A stretch of 64,000 nt of DNA from positions 71,578,028-71,642,027 of the forward strand of contig NC_088295.1 in NCBI RefSeq assembly GCF_032854445.1, in the 5' to 3' direction. The translations under genes were made by a program, and so were the position numbers. The notes beneath the pieces are model-generated. The model worked only from the letters and a program-made list of their open reading frames with translations. It ran no database searches and was not told where the DNA came from. The DNA is from Liolophura sinensis (Eukaryota; Mollusca; Polyplacophora; Chitonida; Chitonidae). Shown piece by piece: positions 58,918 to 64,000 of this stretch; within the stretch, counting starts at the first letter, position 1, and each line of letters opens with the position of its first letter.

Positions 58918-59461
58918 CGTACTGAATGTAGATAACTGAATAATAAATAGAAACAGGAATTTAAAAACAGGTCAATCGATTCTCATTCGATTGGATGGTT
59001 TATTCTACCGAAATATAACATTGTCAGCTATCACAAACCAGCCCACTGGTTAACTCTGTTGACAGAATATATGTGTCGATTTATATCGTGTCGATTTATG
59101 CTGTTAATTTTTACACACAATCTATCTTAGTTTATGCACTTCGACTCCAGTGTAAAATGGCATACTCGATGTCAAAGTAACGAATAAATGCGATGGGTAT
59201 GCTCATAACATATTCTGCTTTTTTGAATCAAATTATACATTTTTGTCTTTTGCCGTCAGGGCAGAGGATGCAATATTTTGGAATTTATTAGATTTGTAAA
59301 ACGTCCGGCTCGCCGTCAAATCATTTTTGAAGAGGAAACTCGTGTGATATGAATTGTTTAACCGGCGCATAACTGATATTCCCGTGATATTGATGGAACA
59401 ATGTGTATCCGACTGAACAGCGTAAAGAGCCTAGCTAGACAGGTGTAGATGAGATGGGAAC

Positions 59462-60611
59462 TATATAGTAAACTGAATGCAATATCGGTGATCGTAAGTG
59501 TCACATCAGAAAAGAGAACTGTAGGTGGATGTATCGATAAATCAACATGCTTTTGCACCGCCATTCCTATGATCGATTCTGCCATCAAGCATAGTTTACA
59601 TGCAATGATATCAATACATCAGTTTACTTTGCGATATGAATGATTTGTGTCATAACTTTTCGTGCATGATATCTGCCTAAATTCTCAAAATGTGCTTAAT
59701 ATGTGCTGATACTGAAAAACATTGCGTTCATATCACAATGACGTTAATAAAAAAGGAACACACTCACATATGCCGAGTGTTTTTACGTCGCCAGCGTTAC
59801 ATCCCCCCCGTGCAATGATAGGATCTGATGTTCACTCGGATTCTCTTGTAGTGTTTTAACCGATACTTTAAATTCCCTGGACATGCTGATTTGCGTCATT
59901 TCTTACAACAAAATTGGCAGTGGTAACAGACCTCTTCTGGTAATGGAAAATGGGATTTCGGAGAGATGCTTTGGTCAACATAAAATGATACAGTTTAAAA
60001 TTATTTTGAAATATGTTTAGATTTTCAGAATATGAATAATGGAAAATGAATCGTACAGACGTACAAATCAAGAGCTTAACCTGAATATATCAATCAGTTG
60101 AATAATGCATGCAAATAAATGAAACCCTGTTGAACCAATGAGCATGCAACCAATCAATGAAATCAGAGATTGCTTTGTCACGCTCTCATTGGATGCCTTA
60201 GCCAAAGCGTAGCCTGCTGATGCCTTTTATGTATATGTGTATACTAACGAATTATTTCTCATTGTTAGACGTGAGTTCCATTGGGAAGTTTTGTAATATG
60301 TAATTTTGTTCTGTGTTAATGGTAGGCAAAATGAATCTACGCCAACTGGGAAAGCAGGAATCATTCTTGTAGATTAACCAATCAAACCCGTTGAACAATC
60401 GAATAACCTGTTTTTGGTTTATCTAGCCTAGTTGGCACAATTTTCACCGTACAATCGCTTCAGTTTTGACCCTGCTGTTGCTTGGCGTCCAAACGGAATA
60501 AAGATAGGGACAGAGACGCTCTATGCTAAACAAAACATTTGGCAATGGCGGAATCATATAGATCAAATCCGTTAACTGTATGTGATCAGACACGCATAGG
60601 TAAGTTTTACA
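59462..60611. other. Gene-free stretch after the amplicon
   Basis: No recognised exon. Overlapping frames on both strands at 59358-59643 are unsupported. A CCAAT-box cluster lies at 60135-60382. Confidence 0.5.
60135..60382. promoter_or_regulatory. CCAAT-box cluster, possible promoter
   Basis: CCAAT at 60135 and 60150, ATTGG (reverse) at 60188 and CCAAT again at 60378. The first three lie within 58 bases, as in NF-Y-dependent promoters. A weak TATA-like TTTTATGTATATG follows at about 60226. No transcript can be assigned. Confidence 0.3.
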
Positions 60612-60832
60612 CCAAAGGAATAATCAAGCCAGGATCGTGTAAGCTATCCATGCCAAAGGAATCATCAAGCCAGGATAGTGTAAGCTATCTATGCCAAAGG
60701 AATCATCAAGCCAGGATAGTGTAAGCTATCTATGCCAAAGGAATCATCAAGCCAGGATAGTGTAAGCTATCCATGCCACAGGAATCATCAAGCCAGGATA
60801 GTGTAAGCTATCCATGCCACAGGAATGTGACA
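60612..60832 (+). repeat. 41-bp minisatellite, about 5.3 units
   Basis: CCAAAGGAATCATCAAGCCA starts units at 60612, 60653, 60694, 60735, 60776 and 60817 (the last partial). Most units carry GATAGTGTAAGCTATC, a small hairpin with 5-bp arms. The last units change CCAAAGG to CCACAGG. Confidence 0.95.
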
Positions 60833-61989
60833 CTGAATTTTTCCTGTTTCCTCGCGAAAATATCACATGACCGCGAAGTATAAATTTCTTCCTACCTACA
60901 GCCTTGTATGAGAGAAATTTAGGATTTAACATAACTACAGTGTCGGCAATGTGCAATGCGGCGCTAAAATGTAACACAAAAGATCCTGAGTTCGGAAAGA
61001 AATGGTTGTGATTTTGGTCAGTGTCATCTAGTCCCGGAATACGGATCAGGAGATAGAGACATTATAAATTTCCGGTAACAGAAACGGAGCACAGAGACCC
61101 TCGAGCGATAATTATTTGCCCGTTTACTATTCATTACCTGCTAAGTGTAGTTTAGGTCATGAGAGCGAGGCTGAAATTCGATTTGGCTTCGACACGAAGA
61201 AATAAATTTTGCATAATTCAATATCATCAGAAGTATTATGCGGAGCTACAGAAGGGAAGTTGCCAATAAAATGTGTTGTTAGAGCATGGTGATTTTAACC
61301 TTTCTGATGTATGGCAGATCTAATGTTAAAGCAAGGCTCGTTGAATTGCTTTTAATCAATATTATTGCCTTCAAGAACTATACTTGATGTCACTGGTATT
61401 CATATTCAATTGTTCAACATACTACACCACTGTCAGTTTAGGGCCGTGTGCAAATACACATATAAAGTACAGATGACCTTTCAAACAACATCGGGTGTGT
61501 CACGCTACATACAGGCAGGTAGGATTACATCGGCGAGAAATATGTTGCTGTTTCTAAAAACAAAATGGAATTTGTTTACGTCTTACAGTTGTTTTTATAA
61601 TTTATATATAACTTAAAATGTTGACATTTCCTTCACTCAGAAAAGTGATATTTTATGTAGTTTACACATATCACTTCTGTTACTTAAAGACTTTTACATT
61701 CTTATCTCACGCAAAAATGCGTGCCTTCATTCATAAGTAGCTTTGAAATATCTAGATCAACTGCAGGCTCAGATTGGCGTTGACTGGTCTAACATTCATG
61801 ACCTCTACGGAGTAACTCGATACCGCCGTACCTCGTTTCATACCCAGTTAAATCCCAGCATTTAAAACTCCAACTGACACAAGGTAATTATATGGTGAGA
61901 CTGCTGGAACCGATTTCGTGTGAACTGATGTGACAACCGTAGCAACACCGCAGACTTATAAATATATGTATATATGTCTGGGTATTACG
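60833..61989. other. Gene-free stretch
   Basis: No gene or repeat recognised on either strand. Confidence 0.5.
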
Positions 61990-62223
61990 ACGTGCATAAC
62001 AATATTTCAATCATTTGATGACGAGGAGTCATTAGGTGTCTGTAGCCTACATCTACGGGGTCTTCTTTTAGCAGGGCGAATCAATGCGGCCACATTGCTG
62101 CCGACACATCATTTCGGAGACACCAGATATGACACCCAACTAGATCCATTATGAATACACCAAGCTAACCAGTTCTATTTCCTTGCTCTAACATCTCACT
62201 GATGAGCGCCAAGCAAGTACCAT
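61990..62223 (-). repeat. SINE family 3 copy
   Basis: Complement of 21081-21345. From left to right: CAATATTTCAATCATTTGAT (tail), GACGAGGAGTCATTAGGTGT, AGGGCGAATC..GCGGCC, TTGCTCTAACATCTCACTGA and GAGCGCCAAGCAAGTACC. Confidence 0.65.
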
Positions 62224-64000
62224 GTTTATAGTCTTTAGTCTGACCTGATATCCAGCGCAATATTAGCTAAATAATATATACATTAACTGGGTATTGAGTT
62301 GGTTTAGGAATTTTTTCTAAATAATTCTAAACGCCGGAAAACTGCCCGTAAGAGATAGCAATAACAAGCTGTTTGACCGAAGAATCCAAGTCAAGATACA
62401 GTTAAACACATGAGATAAAATGCTGCTATTCATCCCATTACTACATGTAATTGAGGGATAAATGATTTTTGATCAATAATTAAGTAATTATCCTATGCCC
62501 TTTGTCTGACGGACTCCTACGACACAATTTGACACGTGTTGCCAAATCAAAGGATAGGGAATTATTTCTGTGACATACAACCTTTCTGCTCTGTTGTACC
62601 TGGATATACAACACGGTTATTTCCTTGCAGCAGCATTTGCTCTCATCCCTGCAGATAACGCCATGTGTGTAACGGAATGTGTGTATAAGTTTGCAAGGTT
62701 TCACGACGATGAGTATCGCTCTAAGTGAACAAGGCCACGTGTATCGATCCACGTGAATAACGACTTATAACGTCACGTGTATTATTCTACGTGTGCAAAC
62801 CCATGTCTTTATCCGCTCCTAAATAACACCCCACGGATCAGAAATCGGTTTTACATGTATAGTTTCATGTGACAAATCCTTTCGCTGTGGAATAGACACT
62901 TATTATTGACGTTACGTAAATCAGCTCAGGACGATAGTCGATGGAATACACACAAGATCAAGGACACGTTAATTGGAAAGATCGACAATGTAGAGCTCGT
63001 CTTATTAAGTCAGACTCTGAGTAACTTTTCATGTTTTTGATTTCTCATATTTCTTCTCAAACACGTTTTGTGTATACAGTGTATTCCATGTACACAATCA
63101 CTGTACGCTAGAGCCTCTTGTCTCTAGAACACTGTCTCTGATGAGCTAGACAATCCTGACAGAAAGCTGCAGTTACCTCAGTCTCATATCCGGGGTAAAC
63201 ATGTCTGTCTGAGCTGAGATTTATCGCGGAATGATGTGGCGAATGAAGATCCATGATGAAATCAAAAGTCTGAGTAGCTACGAGGCTCGTACTGTCTTCA
63301 TTTCCGTGGGAACAGAAAGAGGTATAAAATCAGCCAATGTATAATTCCTCCTCGTGAATGTTACCTTTTATTTCACGAAACGCTCTTCCTGAACATTCTC
63401 TTCAGATGTTGAGTACTCTTCCAGGGGCTCCGAAAAAATGGAATCATTTGTAATGTGTACAGTTCAACAATTTCGCCCTTGGAGACTTAAACAGAACATC
63501 ATCCAAACAAAATAAATGCTAAAGTCTGAATGCCTATTTGCACCTGTGCAAAACAGTGGAAATTCTGACAGAAGCGTTGTTTCTCCTTTACTCTACAGCT
63601 TTGAACTTACCAGTGCATATTTGATGCATTAAAGAAATATCAATGTAGCTTTCATGTCAGACAAACTTACATTAAAATTCACTCTTAGATAAAATGTTCT
63701 TAATTACGTTGCTTTGCTTTACATACTTTGTACATGTAAGTGTTATACACAGTGATATATTTATGTAAGACTGTATCGTACATATCCATTAAGAAAAAAA
63801 TATATAATTCTTTACTTATATATTTAACAATCATCGCGAGACGGGTTCATCGGTTGTGATCTCACTGGTAATGAGACCATCGACTGCTGGTTACAATAAT
63901 TGGGATGTAAACGACCACAAGAACTGCTTATTACAACCCGGGCCCCGAGAATGGTGGATGTGGGGGAAATTTGGGTGGAAAAACTGAAAGATTTCAGAAA
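62224..64000. other. Gene-free stretch at window end
   Basis: No exon recognised; a 90-codon - strand frame (62752-62480) has no motif. A cluster of E-boxes lies at 62533-62794. Confidence 0.5.
62533..62794. promoter_or_regulatory. Cluster of CACGTG E-boxes
   Basis: CACGTG at 62533, 62736, 62750 and 62774, plus TACGTG at 62789. The middle pair forms the near-palindrome CACGTGTATCGATCCACGTG, and 62771-62778 (CGTCACGT) also resembles a CRE half-site. Chance predicts about one CACGTG per 4 kb. Possible binding region for bHLH factors; no gene is assigned. Confidence 0.35.

Larger units (their letters stand above)
53898..59461 (+). repeat. Tandem amplicon unit D (5.56 kb)
   Basis: Last unit; homology ends at GATGAGATGGGAAC (59461), the same point at which the other units join, so the array has four units with no partial end. 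D has one fewer 91-bp repeat, retains TCAACAATATATCTCAGTCC (like A), carries a SINE family 2 insertion (57086) and a 21-bp expansion (57546) with an adjacent deletion of about 340 bp. It has a different SINE arrangement at 58743-58917 in place of 41115-41209. Confidence 0.95.

Noticed and set aside
37398-59461. Ribosomal RNA or histone gene cluster
   Set aside because: The unit length would fit, but no conserved rRNA core sequences or histone protein motifs were found on either strand.

Overview
The window looks like nuclear DNA of a marine invertebrate, most probably a mollusc. That is inferred from intron-split coding sequence, AT-rich spacers, minisatellites and, above all, two abundant tRNA-derived SINE families of a kind I associate with bivalve and gastropod genomes. 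Species is not claimed. There are no bacterial-style operons, and nearly every long open frame in the window can be explained as a repeat or as chance.

Only one gene is well supported. At 30.56-31.29 kb on the + strand, two exons encode a 91-residue secreted protein: a signal peptide followed by one six-cysteine domain that matches the DUF3011 pattern (CSS, YKEC, QLSKSRC, YGW, VWV-x-KGCRA-x-F). The intron splits codon 20. A 3'UTR intron and a distal exon with AATAAA near 32.56 kb probably complete the transcript. A SINE sits in intron 1. A G-quadruplex motif, a tRNA-like fragment and a second-family SINE follow the stop codon.

Region by region. 1-16 kb: gene-free, with SINE fragments, an old colinear duplication (6.93-9.29 kb against 10.20-14.03 kb) and a 22-bp minisatellite at 10.6-11.0 kb. 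16-24 kb: a complete SINE with target-site duplication, a 65-bp satellite of 13 units (17.47-18.32 kb), old dispersed repeats and a 39-bp minisatellite (23.65 kb). 24-30 kb: mostly unique AT-rich DNA with one full-length SINE. 30.5-32.6 kb: the DUF3011 gene. 32.6-37.4 kb: several SINEs. 37.398-59.461 kb: four head-to-tail copies (A-D) of a unit of about 5.75 kb, with clean outer edges and mosaic similarity between copies. 59.5-64 kb: unique sequence, a 41-bp minisatellite, a CCAAT-box cluster and a cluster of CACGTG E-boxes.

The most unusual structure is the 22-kb four-copy amplicon. Each unit carries, after a plausible splice acceptor, a 66-codon stretch that begins with a signal-peptide-like hydrophobic run and ends in a CC...C...C segment. 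It is interrupted in every copy (one TGA in B, C and D; an extra base in A), so I treat it as a possible decayed secreted-peptide exon. Copy D additionally gained a SINE (the other copies show the empty site) and a five-fold, in-frame 21-bp expansion.
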